NCBI RefSeq assembly: GCF_006491595.2
Contig: NZ_VEVQ02000004.1
Location: forward strand, 295,479 to 359,478
Source: Flavobacterium jejuense
GTDB taxonomy: Bacteria > Bacteroidota > Bacteroidia > Flavobacteriales > Flavobacteriaceae
Direction: 5' to 3'
DNA: 64,000 nucleotides
In this document: piece by piece, positions 1 to 9,834 of the stretch
Layout of the letters: the number at the start of each line of letters is the position of its first letter
Numbering within the stretch: position 1 is the first letter of the stretch
The notes under the pieces: generated by a model
Database searches by the model: none
The model's input: the letters and a program-made list of their open reading frames with translations, nothing else
Told to the model about the DNA's origin: nothing
Made by a program: the position numbers and the translations under genes

Positions 1-341
1 TTAGAATAGTATTTCATTCAGATCAAGCAGTTCATGAATTAGGTGTTAATATTGATGATTTTGTAATAAATGGAACTTTGTCAAGTACTAGTTTTAATCA
101 AGATGTAATAGCAGTGTATCCTAATCCATCAAATGGAATTTACACTATTTCATTAGGGAATGTTCAGCCTATTTCAATTAAGGTATATGATATAAGTGGT
201 AAAACTATTTTGTTTAAAAAGGATATTTTGGTAAGTGAGAATAGGACAAGTGTTAATTTGACTGCAGTTTCAAAAGGGATTTATTTTATTGTAATAAATT
301 CAGAAAAGGGAATAATTTCTAAAAGAATTGTTAAAGAATAA
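1..341 (+). CDS. 3' end of a T9SS-secreted protein (C-terminal sorting domain), partial
   Basis: The reading frame is open from base 3 of the window, so the gene starts upstream. The visible C-terminal part of about 112 residues ends in a type A T9SS sorting domain: a YPNPSNG motif, then the beta-rich pattern ending in KGIYFIVI and a basic tail (SKRIVKE). Such domains direct passage through the type IX secretion system and are removed at the cell surface. The upstream residues (VNIDDFVING) look like the end of an ordinary cargo domain, but too little is visible to name it. The TTG at 78 is an internal codon, not the start. Confidence 0.85.
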   Translation, partial: RIVFHSDQAVHELGVNIDDFVINGTLSSTSFNQDVIAVYPNPSNGIYTISLGNVQPISIKVYDISGKTILFKKDILVSENRTSVNLTAVSKGIYFIVINSEKGIISKRIVKE

Positions 342-372
342 AGGCATATTTTAAGAAATAATGCAAATAAGG

Positions 373-380
373 TATATTTG
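373..380 (+). promoter_or_regulatory. Bacteroidota -7 box (TATATTTG)
   Basis: TATATTTG fits the Bacteroidota TAnnTTTG -7 consensus and lies 33 bp before the M13 peptidase start. No clear TTG -33 element is seen at the expected distance, so support is partial. Confidence 0.4.
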
Positions 381-412
381 TCTAACAACGGTACTTTAAA
401 AACTTAATAAAA

Positions 413-2485
413 ATGAAAAATTATATTTTTAAAGGAAGCTTGGGCTTCCTTTTTTTGGTTTCGATTCTTAATTCCTGTAAATCAAGTGAGGGAACAGTGA
501 AAGAAAAGGGTTCAGCTATTGGAATCAATACAAACTTCATGGATAAAACGGTTGATCCAGCAGATGATTTTTTCCGATTTGTAAATGGCCAATGGTTAGA
601 TAAAACAAAAATTCCTGCAGATAGAACTAGATGGGGTAGCTTTGATGAACTTCGAAAGAAGACTGATGAAGATGTAATGATTATATTAAAAGATGCTTTG
701 AAAGATAAAACAATCGAACCTAATTCAGATCAAGGGAAAGCATTAAGTCTTTATAAGTCTATTTTAGATACTGAAACTAGAAACAAACTAGGTATTACGC
801 CATTAAAGCCTTATTTAGATAAAATTGATAAGGTAAAAAATGCAGAAGAAGTAGTAACATTGGTTACCCAAATGGAGCCTGAAGTAGGTTTAGGATTTTT
901 TGGAAGTTATATTGGAACTGATGCCAAAAATAGTTCAAGAAATGTTGTTTACATTGGAACAGGAAGTTTAGGATTACCTGATAGAGATTATTATGTTTCT
1001 GATGCAGCTGATAATAAAGAAAAAAGAGAAAAATATGTACTTCATGTAGCAAAAATGCTTAAATTCATAGGTGAAGATGAAGCTACTGCGAAAGCAAATG
1101 CTGAAAAAATATTAGCTCTAGAAACTAAAATGTCAGAAGCGACATTTGACAGAGTAGAAAGAAGAGATAGAAGAAAAAGCTATAATCCAATGACGGTTGC
1201 TGATCTAGAAAAAATCACTCCTACTGTAAAATGGAATGATTATTTAGAAGGAGTAGGTATAGGAAAAATAGATTCTTTAATTGTTTCACAGCCAAAATAC
1301 ATGGCAACTTTAGAAACTATTTTTAAAGAAAATGACTTAGACGCTTGGAAAGCTTATATGAAGTGGACACTTTTAAGAGGTGCCTCTGATGAATTAAGTA
1401 CAGCTATTGAAGATGCCAACTTTGAATTTTATGGTAAAACATTAACAGGAGCAGTAAAACAAAGACCTGCTGATGAAAGAGCTTTACAAGTAGTAAATAG
1501 AAGATTAGGAGAAGCTTTAGGGAAATTATATGTGGCTAAGAAATTTCCACCAGAAGCGAAAGCGAAAGCACAAGCTATGATTGCTAATGTGTTTAAAGCT
1601 TTTGAAAATAGAATTGACAATTTACCTTGGATGACAAAAGAAACTAAGGAAAATGCCAAATTAAAATTAAAAAAATCAAGAGTTAAAATTGGTTATCCGG
1701 ATGTATGGGAAGATTATTCAAAATTAAGTATTACTGCTCCAAAAGATGGAGGTACTTATTTTAAAAATTCAAGACAATATGCTATTTGGAGACATAATGA
1801 TAATTTAGAAAAATTAGGAAAGCCAGTAGATAAAGAAGAATGGGGAATGTCTCCACAAACGGTGAATGCTTATTTTAATCCATCAAATAATGAAATTGTT
1901 TTTCCAGCCGCTATTCTTCAGCCACCTTTTTATGATTACAGAGCAGATGAAGCGGTAAATTATGGTGGAATTGGAGCTGTTATTGGTCACGAAATCTCTC
2001 ATGGCTTTGATGATTCAGGATCACGATATAATGCAGATGGAAACTTAGTAAACTGGTGGAGTGATGAAGATTTATCCCAATTTACAACATTAGGAACAGC
2101 ACTTGCAGATCAATATTCAGCGTTACAACCTTTACCTGGAATTTATGTAGATGGAAAATTTACTTTAGGAGAAAACATTGGAGATTTAGGAGGTGTTAAT
2201 GCTGCTTATGATGGTTTGCAAATCTATTTAAAAGAAAATGGAAATCCTGGTTTAATTGACGGTTTTACTCCAGAACAAAGATTCTTCATTTCTTGGTCAA
2301 CAATATGGAGAAGTAAAATGCGTGATGAAGCTATTAAGAGTCAAGTAAAAACAGACCCTCATTCTCCAGGAATGTATAGAGCTTATGTACCTTTGCAAAA
2401 TGTAGATGCTTTTTATCAAGCATTCGGAGTAGAAGAAGGAGATGGTATGTATGTAGCTCCAGAAAATAGAGTTAAAATTTGGTAA
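413..2485 (+). CDS. M13 family (neprilysin/PepO-like) zinc metallopeptidase, lipoprotein
   Basis: 690 residues, the usual length for bacterial M13 endopeptidases. The N-terminus is a lipoprotein signal (basic start, hydrophobic core, lipobox ending at Cys22), so it should be anchored in an envelope membrane and act on peptides in the periplasm or at the surface. The zinc site HEISH is at about residues 526-530, with the third ligand Glu in ENIGD near 587. The NAYFNPSNN motif and the C-terminal PHSPGMYRA and RVKIW ending are typical of the family. It has its own -7 box and ends at a hairpin shared with the convergent trehalose gene. The substrate is unknown; oligopeptide turnover is the family norm. 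Confidence 0.93.
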   Translation: MKNYIFKGSLGFLFLVSILNSCKSSEGTVKEKGSAIGINTNFMDKTVDPADDFFRFVNGQWLDKTKIPADRTRWGSFDELRKKTDEDVMIILKDALKDKTIEPNSDQGKALSLYKSILDTETRNKLGITPLKPYLDKIDKVKNAEEVVTLVTQMEPEVGLGFFGSYIGTDAKNSSRNVVYIGTGSLGLPDRDYYVSDAADNKEKREKYVLHVAKMLKFIGEDEATAKANAEKILALETKMSEATFDRVERRDRRKSYNPMTVADLEKITPTVKWNDYLEGVGIGKIDSLIVSQPKYMATLETIFKENDLDAWKAYMKWTLLRGASDELSTAIEDANFEFYGKTLTGAVKQRPADERALQVVNRRLGEALGKLYVAKKFPPEAKAKAQAMIANVFKAFENRIDNLPWMTKETKENAKLKLKKSRVKIGYPDVWEDYSKLSITAPKDGGTYFKNSRQYAIWRHNDNLEKLGKPVDKEEWGMSPQTVNAYFNPSNNEIVFPAAILQPPFYDYRADEAVNYGGIGAVIGHEISHGFDDSGSRYNADGNLVNWWSDEDLSQFTTLGTALADQYSALQPLPGIYVDGKFTLGENIGDLGGVNAAYDGLQIYLKENGNPGLIDGFTPEQRFFISWSTIWRSKMRDEAIKSQVKTDPHSPGMYRAYVPLQNVDAFYQAFGVEEGDGMYVAPENRVKIW

Positions 2486-2506
2486 TATTAATTTCAGATT
2501 AAAACA

Positions 2507-2538
2507 AAAACCACTTCAACAGAAGTGGTTTTCTTTTT
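2507..2538. terminator. Bidirectional terminator between convergent genes
   Basis: An 11-bp perfect stem (AAAACCACTTC / GAAGTGGTTTT) with a 4-nt loop, flanked by T-rich sequence on both strands. It separates the M13 peptidase gene from the convergent otsAB gene. Confidence 0.8.
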
Positions 2539-4742
2539 TAAAATAATTCAATTAAAAAAGCTCTAACTTTTTCAGTGTCTTTAATATAATATTTTGCTTT
2601 GGTTTTTTGAAATCCAACTTTAATTGTTGTTGCATAATCGGGTAATTCTTCAAACATAAATTCATCTGTATAATCATCACCAATGGCTAAGATATAGTCA
2701 TAATCAGTATTGATTAATAAGTGGGTGCTTGCTTTTCCTTTGTTTACACTACTATTTTTTATTTCAATTACTTTGTTCCCATTCAAGATGCTTAAATCAT
2801 GATTAGCAATCAAACTAGATAAAACGGTATTCACTTCCAAGGTTCTTGTTTCGGCTAATTCTGGATCTGCTTTTCTATAATGCCAAGCTAAAGAGTATTC
2901 TTTTTTTTCTACAAATGTTCCAGGAGTATTATCTGCAAAATTTTCTAAGACGGGTAAGATACTTTCCATCCATTCATTTTTTAAAATAGCTAATTCTTCC
3001 CATTCTTGTTCTGGCTTTTTTAGCCAAACACCATGATCGGTAATTAAAGTATACTTTTTATTAGGGAACCAATTATGAAATGTTTCTTTATCTCTACCGC
3101 TAATTAGGGAAAGAGTCGTGTTTTTTTGACTACTAATTTTATCTAATAATTCATACAATTCATTGTCAGGTGAAGCCTCTTTAGGATTGTCTTTAAAGGA
3201 ACTTAAAGTGCCATCATAGTCTAATAAGATTAATCTGTTCTTTGCTTTTTTAAACTTTTTAATTTCATTTTCTTTTTCATTTTTACTAAAGAAAGTGGCT
3301 TGAACCGTTTTTTGATTTTTATTAGTATTTGACAGTGATTTCATGAATTCACTTGCCCATTTTTCTACATTATATCGTTTTAATCTTTTTTGTAAAATTT
3401 TCATTCTAGAATTTTGCTCTTCTTCAGACATCTCTAATGCTTGTTTTATAGCATTTGAAAATTGTTCAAAGTTATTTGGATTTATGATGATGGCTTCATT
3501 CATTTCTTTTGATGCTCCTGCCATTTCACTTAAAATTAGTACTCCATCCTGATTTGTTCTTGTAGCAACATATTCTTTAGCTACTAAATTCATTCCATCT
3601 CTTAGAGGTGTTATTAAGGCAACATCAGAAGAAGTATATAAATCAATTAAATTTTCAAAAGGAAAAGAACGATAGAAATACCAAATAGGTGTCCAATTTA
3701 CCGTTGAAAATTTACCGTTAATTCGTCCAACTAATTCATCTGTTTCTCTTTTTAGTCTTTTGTATTGTGGTACATTTGATCGAGAAGGAACAGCTAACAT
3801 TATCAAACGTACTTTTTCCTTATATTCGGGATATTGATTTAAAAAATATTCAAAAGCTTTTATTCGATTTGGAATTCCTTTAGTATAGTCTAATCTATCA
3901 ATTGAAAGGATAAGTTTTGTGCCTGAAGCTGATTTGTGATGTTCTTCTAATCTAATTTGTAAGTCAGATTTTTCTGCTTGTGTGTTTTCGTTTTTTAATT
4001 TGGAAGCATTATAAAATTTATCATAATCAATTCCCATGGGAAAAGAATCTACTTTTATAACTCGATCATCATAAATAATTTGATTAAAATTCACCTCCAA
4101 ACGCAAAATCCTTTTTACAGAACTTAAAAAGTGTCTTTCATAATCATAGGTGTGAAAACCAATTAAATCAGCACCTAACATTCCTTTTAATAATTGTTCA
4201 CGCCATGGAAAAATTCTAAAAATCTCAAATGATGGATAGGGAATATGTAAAAAGAAACCTATTTTGCTATTTGGTCTATGTTCTTTAACTAATTCAGGAA
4301 GTAATAGTAGTTGGTAATCGTGTATCCAAATAGTGTCTCCATCTTCAGAATTATCTAAAACAACCTTTGCAAATTTTTCATTTACTTCTTTATAGGAAAG
4401 CCATTGACTATTTTCAAATGAAGTATATTCTGTAAAGTAATGAAAGAGTGGCCACAAGGTTTTATTACTAAAACCTAAATAAAAATCATCAATATTATCT
4501 TGTGTTAGCGGAACGGGAATGCATTTCTCTTTCAACAAAGCCTTTTCCACATTTTCTTTATTCTTTTGAGTTAACTGTGTTTCTTCTAAACCAGACCAAC
4601 CTATCCAAATACCATCTCCATCAGCATGTACAGATTTCATCCCTGTTGCTAAACCTCCTACACTAGGGAAAACTGCTAACTTTTCATTTTCTAAAACTAT
4701 TTGTACAGGTAATCGATTAGAGACTATAATATTTTTCGACAT
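2538..4742 (-). CDS. Bifunctional trehalose-6-phosphate synthase/phosphatase (OtsA-OtsB fusion)
   Basis: A 734-residue cytosolic fusion. The N-terminal GT20 synthase (about 1-470) joins UDP-glucose (or ADP-glucose) and glucose-6-phosphate. It shows SNRLPVQ at the start, IGWSG, WIHDYQLLLLP, SIDRLDYTKGIPNR and RDGMNLVAKEY. The C-terminal HAD phosphatase (about 490-734) shows LLDYDGTL near residue 506, an SGRD motif and GDDYTDE, and would release trehalose. Fusing both steps in one chain is well known in Bacteroidota and eukaryotes. The gene is divergent from a GH15 enzyme with only 73 bp between starts, so synthesis and breakdown of the sugar are probably co-regulated. Trehalose most likely serves as an osmotic or desiccation protectant. 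Confidence 0.95.
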   Translation of the reverse strand: MSKNIIVSNRLPVQIVLENEKLAVFPSVGGLATGMKSVHADGDGIWIGWSGLEETQLTQKNKENVEKALLKEKCIPVPLTQDNIDDFYLGFSNKTLWPLFHYFTEYTSFENSQWLSYKEVNEKFAKVVLDNSEDGDTIWIHDYQLLLLPELVKEHRPNSKIGFFLHIPYPSFEIFRIFPWREQLLKGMLGADLIGFHTYDYERHFLSSVKRILRLEVNFNQIIYDDRVIKVDSFPMGIDYDKFYNASKLKNENTQAEKSDLQIRLEEHHKSASGTKLILSIDRLDYTKGIPNRIKAFEYFLNQYPEYKEKVRLIMLAVPSRSNVPQYKRLKRETDELVGRINGKFSTVNWTPIWYFYRSFPFENLIDLYTSSDVALITPLRDGMNLVAKEYVATRTNQDGVLILSEMAGASKEMNEAIIINPNNFEQFSNAIKQALEMSEEEQNSRMKILQKRLKRYNVEKWASEFMKSLSNTNKNQKTVQATFFSKNEKENEIKKFKKAKNRLILLDYDGTLSSFKDNPKEASPDNELYELLDKISSQKNTTLSLISGRDKETFHNWFPNKKYTLITDHGVWLKKPEQEWEELAILKNEWMESILPVLENFADNTPGTFVEKKEYSLAWHYRKADPELAETRTLEVNTVLSSLIANHDLSILNGNKVIEIKNSSVNKGKASTHLLINTDYDYILAIGDDYTDEFMFEELPDYATTIKVGFQKTKAKYYIKDTEKVRAFLIELF

Positions 4743-4815
4743 ATCTAGGTTTGGCTTGTTTAACTATAATATTTTTCGTTAATTTAAGGAAAATAACACG
4801 GGTAACAAAAACTTT

Positions 4816-6618
4816 ATGAATAATTTAGACTACGGAATAATAGGGAATTGTCAAAGCGCAGCATTAATTTCAAAGACAGGATCATTAGATTGGTGTTGTT
4901 TGCCTGAGTTTGATTCTTCTTCCGTTTTTGCTAAATTATTAGATGAAAATATTGGAGGAAGTTTTTCGTTTTCCGTTTCCGAAAAGTATGTAATCTCTCA
5001 AAATTATCTAGAAAACACCTGTATTTTAGTAACCACTTTTGCAAGTGAAGAAGGTGTTTTTGAATTGCATGATTTTATGCCAAGGTATCTTAAAGAGCAT
5101 GACAAACATCATAATCCACCAGAAATTATTAGATATTTGAAAAGGGTTTCAGGTGAACCAAAATTTCGTGTCAACTATAATCCAAAATTAGAATACGCAA
5201 TTGCAGAAACAGTTGCTTATATCAAAGAAGATTTTATTGTTAATTTAACCAATGTAGAAGAGTTTGATACTTTATTTTTATATACTGATTTTAATAAAGA
5301 AGCTGTTTTAAACGGTGAGGAAATTACGCTTAAAAATGACGGATATTTTTTAGTTGGTTATAATGAAAAAATCCTAAAATTAACGCTACAAAAAATCCAA
5401 TTAGAATTAGAACGCACAAAAGTATATTGGTTGAATTGGATGGAATTAACTCCAAAATATAAAAAATACAACGAAGAAATTGCTAGAAGTGCTATGACCT
5501 TAAAATTATTGAGTTATGACAAAACGGGAGCTGTTCTAGCAGCTGCAACCACTTCTTTACCAGAAACAATAGGTGAAGTTAGAAATTGGGATTATCGTTT
5601 TTGTTGGATTCGTGATGCTTCAATGGTTGTAAAAGTAGTTTCTAAATTAGGACACAGAGAAATTGCACAACGCTACCTAAAATTCATTATTGATTTAATT
5701 CCAGACAAAGGTGAAAAACTTCAAATCATGTATGGAATCAATAAAGAAAAAACATTAACGGAAAAAACACTACATCATTTAAGTGGTTATAAAAACTCTA
5801 AGCCCGTTAGAATCGGAAATGCAGCTTATTCGCAAAAGCAAAATGATATTTATGGTATTTTAATGGATGTAATTCATCAACAGGTGACTAATTTTTCAAT
5901 AGATATTGATAATGGAGAAAACTTATGGACTATTACAAAAGGTATTGTTTGGGTTGTAAGTAACCACTGGAAAGAAGCAGATAAAGGCATTTGGGAATTT
6001 AGAGAAGAAGACCGTCATTTTACTTTTTCAAAAGTGCTTTGTTGGGTTGCGATAGATAAAGCCATAAAAGTGGCTGAAATATTCAACAAGCAACATAAAA
6101 TGAATAAGTGGAAAGTATTAGAAGCGGCCATTAAAAGTGATATTCATGAAAATGCATGGAACGATGAGGTAAAAGCATTTACACAATCGTATGGTTCTAA
6201 AGAAATGGATGCTTCTGTATTATTAATGGAACCTTATGGGTTTATTGACGCAAAAGACCCTAAATATGTGAGTACCGTTAAAGCCATTGGTAAAGAACTA
6301 AATAACGATGGTTTATTATACCGCTATAAAATTAAAGATGACTTTGGCTTACCTTCCTCTTCTTTTACTATTTGTACCTTTTGGTATATAAACGCATTGT
6401 ATAAAATTGGTGAAGAAAAAAAAGCTAGAAAGCAGTTTGATCAATTATTATCGTACAGTAACCATCTTGGTCTGTTTAGTGAGGATATTGATTTCAAAAC
6501 CAAAAGATTATTAGGAAATTTTCCTCAAGCCTATTCCCACTTAGCGCTAATAGAAACTGCAATTAATCTATCCAATATAACGGATGAAGAAATGATGATG
6601 GAAGAAGTGTTTAGTTAA
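4816..6618 (+). CDS. Glycoside hydrolase family 15 protein, probable trehalase
   Basis: 600 residues without a signal peptide, so cytosolic. The N-terminal 130 residues resemble the trehalase-like N-domain (DYGIIGNCQSAALIS, SLDWCCLPEFDSSSVF). The rest is a GH15 (alpha/alpha)6 barrel with RNWDYRFCWIRDAS near 257-270, a WEFREEDRHFTFSK stretch that should hold the general acid, and GNFPQAYSHLALIETA near the C-terminus with the second catalytic Glu. Characterised mycobacterial proteins with this architecture are trehalases; other GH15 members are glucoamylases or glucodextranases. The position back to back with otsAB favours trehalose as substrate, but that is inference. Confidence 0.88.
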   Translation: MNNLDYGIIGNCQSAALISKTGSLDWCCLPEFDSSSVFAKLLDENIGGSFSFSVSEKYVISQNYLENTCILVTTFASEEGVFELHDFMPRYLKEHDKHHNPPEIIRYLKRVSGEPKFRVNYNPKLEYAIAETVAYIKEDFIVNLTNVEEFDTLFLYTDFNKEAVLNGEEITLKNDGYFLVGYNEKILKLTLQKIQLELERTKVYWLNWMELTPKYKKYNEEIARSAMTLKLLSYDKTGAVLAAATTSLPETIGEVRNWDYRFCWIRDASMVVKVVSKLGHREIAQRYLKFIIDLIPDKGEKLQIMYGINKEKTLTEKTLHHLSGYKNSKPVRIGNAAYSQKQNDIYGILMDVIHQQVTNFSIDIDNGENLWTITKGIVWVVSNHWKEADKGIWEFREEDRHFTFSKVLCWVAIDKAIKVAEIFNKQHKMNKWKVLEAAIKSDIHENAWNDEVKAFTQSYGSKEMDASVLLMEPYGFIDAKDPKYVSTVKAIGKELNNDGLLYRYKIKDDFGLPSSSFTICTFWYINALYKIGEEKKARKQFDQLLSYSNHLGLFSEDIDFKTKRLLGNFPQAYSHLALIETAINLSNITDEEMMMEEVFS

Positions 6619-6635
6619 TTTTTTTCAATCCATTA

Positions 6636-7562
6636 TTAAGTGTTTCTTTTAATGGATTTGTTTACCAAAAACAATCCCGTTAGGGTAATAAATCCTCCTA
6701 TTGCTATTGAAATTGTAAAAGGTTCGTTGAATAAAATATATCCAAAAAATAAAGCTACAATCGGATTGATATAGGCATACAAGCTACTTACCTCTTTTGG
6801 CAATGTTTCCAAAGCATATATAAAAGCGATAAAGGTTAAAACAGAACCAAAAACCACTAAATAAGCAATAGACCACCAAGAAATAGCTGGAATTTCAGAT
6901 AATGGAACGGTTTCACCTGTAGTTTGAATGACACTAAATATGGCTACACAAGAAATGAGCATTTGCAATCCTAAACTAAAATACGGATTGAAATTAGTTC
7001 GGTTTTCTCTGATATATATAGAAGACAAAGCCCAAGTAAAAGTGGCAATTATTGATAAAATAATACCAAAACGAAATTCAGGATTTAAAAAATCATGTAA
7101 GTAATCGTAGAAAATGACACAAATTCCAGAAAAACAAATTACTAACCCCAAAACGGCTTTCCAAGACACTTTTTCACCTCTAAAAAAACTAATAATAACA
7201 ATCCAAAGGGGGAAAATAGAACCAATAATAGCTCCTAAACCACTTGAAATGTATTTTACACCCCAAGTACTCAAACCATTACTTAGCATAAAATTTAAGA
7301 TACTTAATACCAAGATGTTTCTCCATTGTCTTTGGTTTGGCCAAGGTGCTTTTTTGTATAAAAAGTAAGCCAAGTACAAAATACCACCAAAAAATTGTCT
7401 TAAAACGACCAATTGCATAGCTGGCATGTGTTTTACACCTTCTTTGGAAGCAATCCAAGTGGTGCCCCAAAAAAAACTAATCCAACACAAAGCAATAAAA
7501 GGCAAACCAATAGCACTTTTTTTTTGCTTGATATACTCATGGAAAACACTAAAATAAGCCAT
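6636..7562 (-). CDS. EamA (DMT superfamily) transporter
   Basis: 308 residues with about ten hydrophobic segments arranged as two EamA repeats, the first opening with ISFFWGTTWIASKEG and the second near residue 165 (FTWALSSIYIRENR). It is an inner-membrane permease of the drug/metabolite transporter superfamily; members export amino acids, nucleobases or other small metabolites, and the substrate cannot be read from sequence. It is the last gene of a long minus-strand run, starting 2 bp after the stop of the SDR gene. Confidence 0.88.
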   Translation of the reverse strand: MAYFSVFHEYIKQKKSAIGLPFIALCWISFFWGTTWIASKEGVKHMPAMQLVVLRQFFGGILYLAYFLYKKAPWPNQRQWRNILVLSILNFMLSNGLSTWGVKYISSGLGAIIGSIFPLWIVIISFFRGEKVSWKAVLGLVICFSGICVIFYDYLHDFLNPEFRFGIILSIIATFTWALSSIYIRENRTNFNPYFSLGLQMLISCVAIFSVIQTTGETVPLSEIPAISWWSIAYLVVFGSVLTFIAFIYALETLPKEVSSLYAYINPIVALFFGYILFNEPFTISIAIGGFITLTGLFLVNKSIKRNT

Positions 7563-7564
7563 TT

Positions 7565-8401
7565 TTAAATCTCTTTTTTAAAGGTATAAGACAATACAGT
7601 TTCTATTTTAGTGCTAAGGATAATCTTTCCTTTTGAGGCTGTATCTTTGACAAAGATAGGAAAAGCCAAATTCATATTTTTAGCTTTTTTGTGATAATAT
7701 TCTTGTCTTGTTGGGTGTTGTGGAGCAACTGCATTATAGATTTGATTACCAATTTGTTTGAAGTATTCTGGAGTGTCAAGAAGTTTTTTTATAAGCTCTG
7801 TAATAATCCCAATACAATCTTCCTGATGAATAAAATTAATGGGCCCATCAGGATTTTCTACATTTTCTTTTCCAGCTAGATATTTTATGGGATGTCTGTC
7901 TTCTCCAATTAAACCTCCAAAACGTAGAATTATGGTTTCAAAATTTGTGTTATCCAATAATAATTTCTCTACTTCAACTAATTGTCTACCGCTTTCTGTG
8001 TCAGGATTTGTTGGAGTTTCTTCTGTTATTTCTTCAATTGGAAATACATCCGTATAAACAGAAGTCGAACTTACGAAAAGTATTTTTTTAATACTTGATT
8101 TTTCTATTTGGGTAACCAAAGTTTTTATTTTAGTCACAAATGAAATAGAAGTATCTCTTCTCAATCCAGGAGGAATATCTATAATTAAAACTTCAGAATC
8201 GTTTAAAAAACCAGTTATATTACCTTCAACCTTGTTTTCGAATAGCGAAAGTAAAAAAGGTTGAATTTTATGGGCTTCTAATAAAGTAAGTTTGTTCTCA
8301 GAAGTTGTGGAACCTTTAACTGAAAAACCGTTTTCAAGTAACACTTTGGCTAAAGGAAATCCTAACCAACCACAACCTAGTATGGAAATTTTTTTATTCA
8401 T
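7565..8401 (-). CDS. NAD(P)-dependent SDR/epimerase-like protein (YeeZ type)
   Basis: About 278 residues. It begins directly with a Rossmann motif (ILGCGWLGFPLAKVLLENG), followed by the nucleotide-binding strand SVKGSTTS and an SSTSVY segment typical of extended short-chain dehydrogenases of the YeeZ/epimerase group. I chose ATG at 8401, which overlaps the upstream stop by 8 bp (ATGAATAA arrangement). An in-frame ATG at 8413 would add MKKF and a larger overlap. The substrate is unknown. The gene sits between the ExbD-like membrane protein and an EamA transporter in a probable single transcript. Confidence 0.82.
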   Translation of the reverse strand: MNKKISILGCGWLGFPLAKVLLENGFSVKGSTTSENKLTLLEAHKIQPFLLSLFENKVEGNITGFLNDSEVLIIDIPPGLRRDTSISFVTKIKTLVTQIEKSSIKKILFVSSTSVYTDVFPIEEITEETPTNPDTESGRQLVEVEKLLLDNTNFETIILRFGGLIGEDRHPIKYLAGKENVENPDGPINFIHQEDCIGIITELIKKLLDTPEYFKQIGNQIYNAVAPQHPTRQEYYHKKAKNMNLAFPIFVKDTASKGKIILSTKIETVLSYTFKKEI

Positions 8402-9821
8402 AAACTTCTTCATCTTCGAATTCTAATGTTGGGATAGGTAAATTATTAAAATCTATTTTTGATAATATTTCCAATTGTTTCGCTTCAATCATATTAAAAT
8501 CTAAAATTTGATTTGGAAAATATGCTATTGTAAAATCATCCATTCCTTTTTCTCTACCAATAATTTGACAGGCTTTAAGATATGCTTCTCTTGAATAGGA
8601 AAGAAGTTGCATATAGTGAGAATGCAATGGCTTTTCTGGGAGTTCTATTGAAATTAAATAATTTTCATTTTCAGCTATTATTTTGGCAATAGTATTTGCA
8701 ATTTCATCACAAGAAATAGAATTGTTGTTTAAAAGAATTTCATTTTCACTTGTTAAATGCAAAGTAATAAGGTTTTCATAGTTGAGCTTAATAGAATTGC
8801 TTTCAAATAAACCAACAGGATGTTCTTGGTAAACAATTTTTTTCAATTTTGTTTCTTTTGGCAAAGCTGCAAAAGCGATTTGATAATTAGAGTTTCGATT
8901 TATTATTCTTAGTATTTTATCAAGATTCCCTATAGAAACATTTTCATCTACATTCAATTGAATAAAAGATTTGAAAATACTATACTGAGGATATTTATCT
9001 TTTTCCAAAATATTCATCAAGAACCCAATAGAGTCTAATTCTTGGTTATTATAGATAATTTTTAAATCTTTAGTAATAAAAAATTCTTTCTTTTTATGTC
9101 TTAACGAAAGCGATTGTGTAAAAGGAACTTTGGGCAATTGGATATTTTCTTTTATGTAAGGATTTTGAGCATGTTGTTTTTTAAAATACTGTTCAACATT
9201 CATCAGATTAATTTTGGTAAAACCAAAAGCTAAAACGGAAAGTAATATAAAAGAACCCATCAAGTATTTGAAATAATTGTTAATGGTTAAACCTAATCCT
9301 TGCCAGGATTGTAAAAACAAAGCAAGTACTATTAATACAAACAAATAAGGATATTCTTCATAAAAACTAAAATACTCATAAAAGACAGGAGCATAATTTA
9401 CTTTTTGTCCAAAACCAACCATGTTTAAAAAACTATACATTGTAGCGAATCGTAAAAACCATAATAAGAAAAACCAAATCCATATATTTTGGTTGTGAAC
9501 TATTTTTTTACGCTTGAATTGAATTCTTTTTTCTCCAAATTTCTTATTTGTATCGAAAATAATTTTTAGAAAATAACTTTGCCCAATAATTAAAGCCAAA
9601 AAAGCATAGAATAAATTGTAAAAAAGGAGTTCGTTTTCAGAAAATGCCAAATAATTGAAATGATCACTAAAAGTAAGTAAACGAAGCAAATCTCTACTAA
9701 AAATAAAAAATTGGTAAACAGAAAAACTCAGCAAAATACTTACTACTAAACCAGCCCAAAATCTAAATTTTGAAACGTGAATGGGTTCTTTAAAAGAAAT
9801 CTTTTCTCTTTTCTCTTTCAT
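8394..9821 (-). CDS. Membrane protein with five N-terminal TM segments and two ExbD-like soluble repeats
   Basis: 475 residues, not a protein I can name. Five hydrophobic segments lie at roughly 20-40, 65-90, 110-133, 155-172 and 185-205. The remaining 270 residues are soluble and seem to hold two similar units. The first (about 243-325) has FFITKDLKIIYNNQELD followed by IQLNVDENVSIGNLDKIL. The second (about 350-440) has LHLTSENEILLNNNSI followed by YSREAYLKACQIIGREKG. Both read like the periplasmic domain of ExbD/TolR ('ts-dg-I-in---v' then 'a-d---y---v'), and the second resembles Bacteroidota ExbD tails. Function unknown; an energy-coupling or wall-contact role is speculation. It overlaps the downstream SDR gene. 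Confidence 0.6.
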   Translation of the reverse strand: MKEKREKISFKEPIHVSKFRFWAGLVVSILLSFSVYQFFIFSRDLLRLLTFSDHFNYLAFSENELLFYNLFYAFLALIIGQSYFLKIIFDTNKKFGEKRIQFKRKKIVHNQNIWIWFFLLWFLRFATMYSFLNMVGFGQKVNYAPVFYEYFSFYEEYPYLFVLIVLALFLQSWQGLGLTINNYFKYLMGSFILLSVLAFGFTKINLMNVEQYFKKQHAQNPYIKENIQLPKVPFTQSLSLRHKKKEFFITKDLKIIYNNQELDSIGFLMNILEKDKYPQYSIFKSFIQLNVDENVSIGNLDKILRIINRNSNYQIAFAALPKETKLKKIVYQEHPVGLFESNSIKLNYENLITLHLTSENEILLNNNSISCDEIANTIAKIIAENENYLISIELPEKPLHSHYMQLLSYSREAYLKACQIIGREKGMDDFTIAYFPNQILDFNMIEAKQLEILSKIDFNNLPIPTLEFEDEEVYE

Positions 9822-9834
9822 CTTTTCTCTTAAA

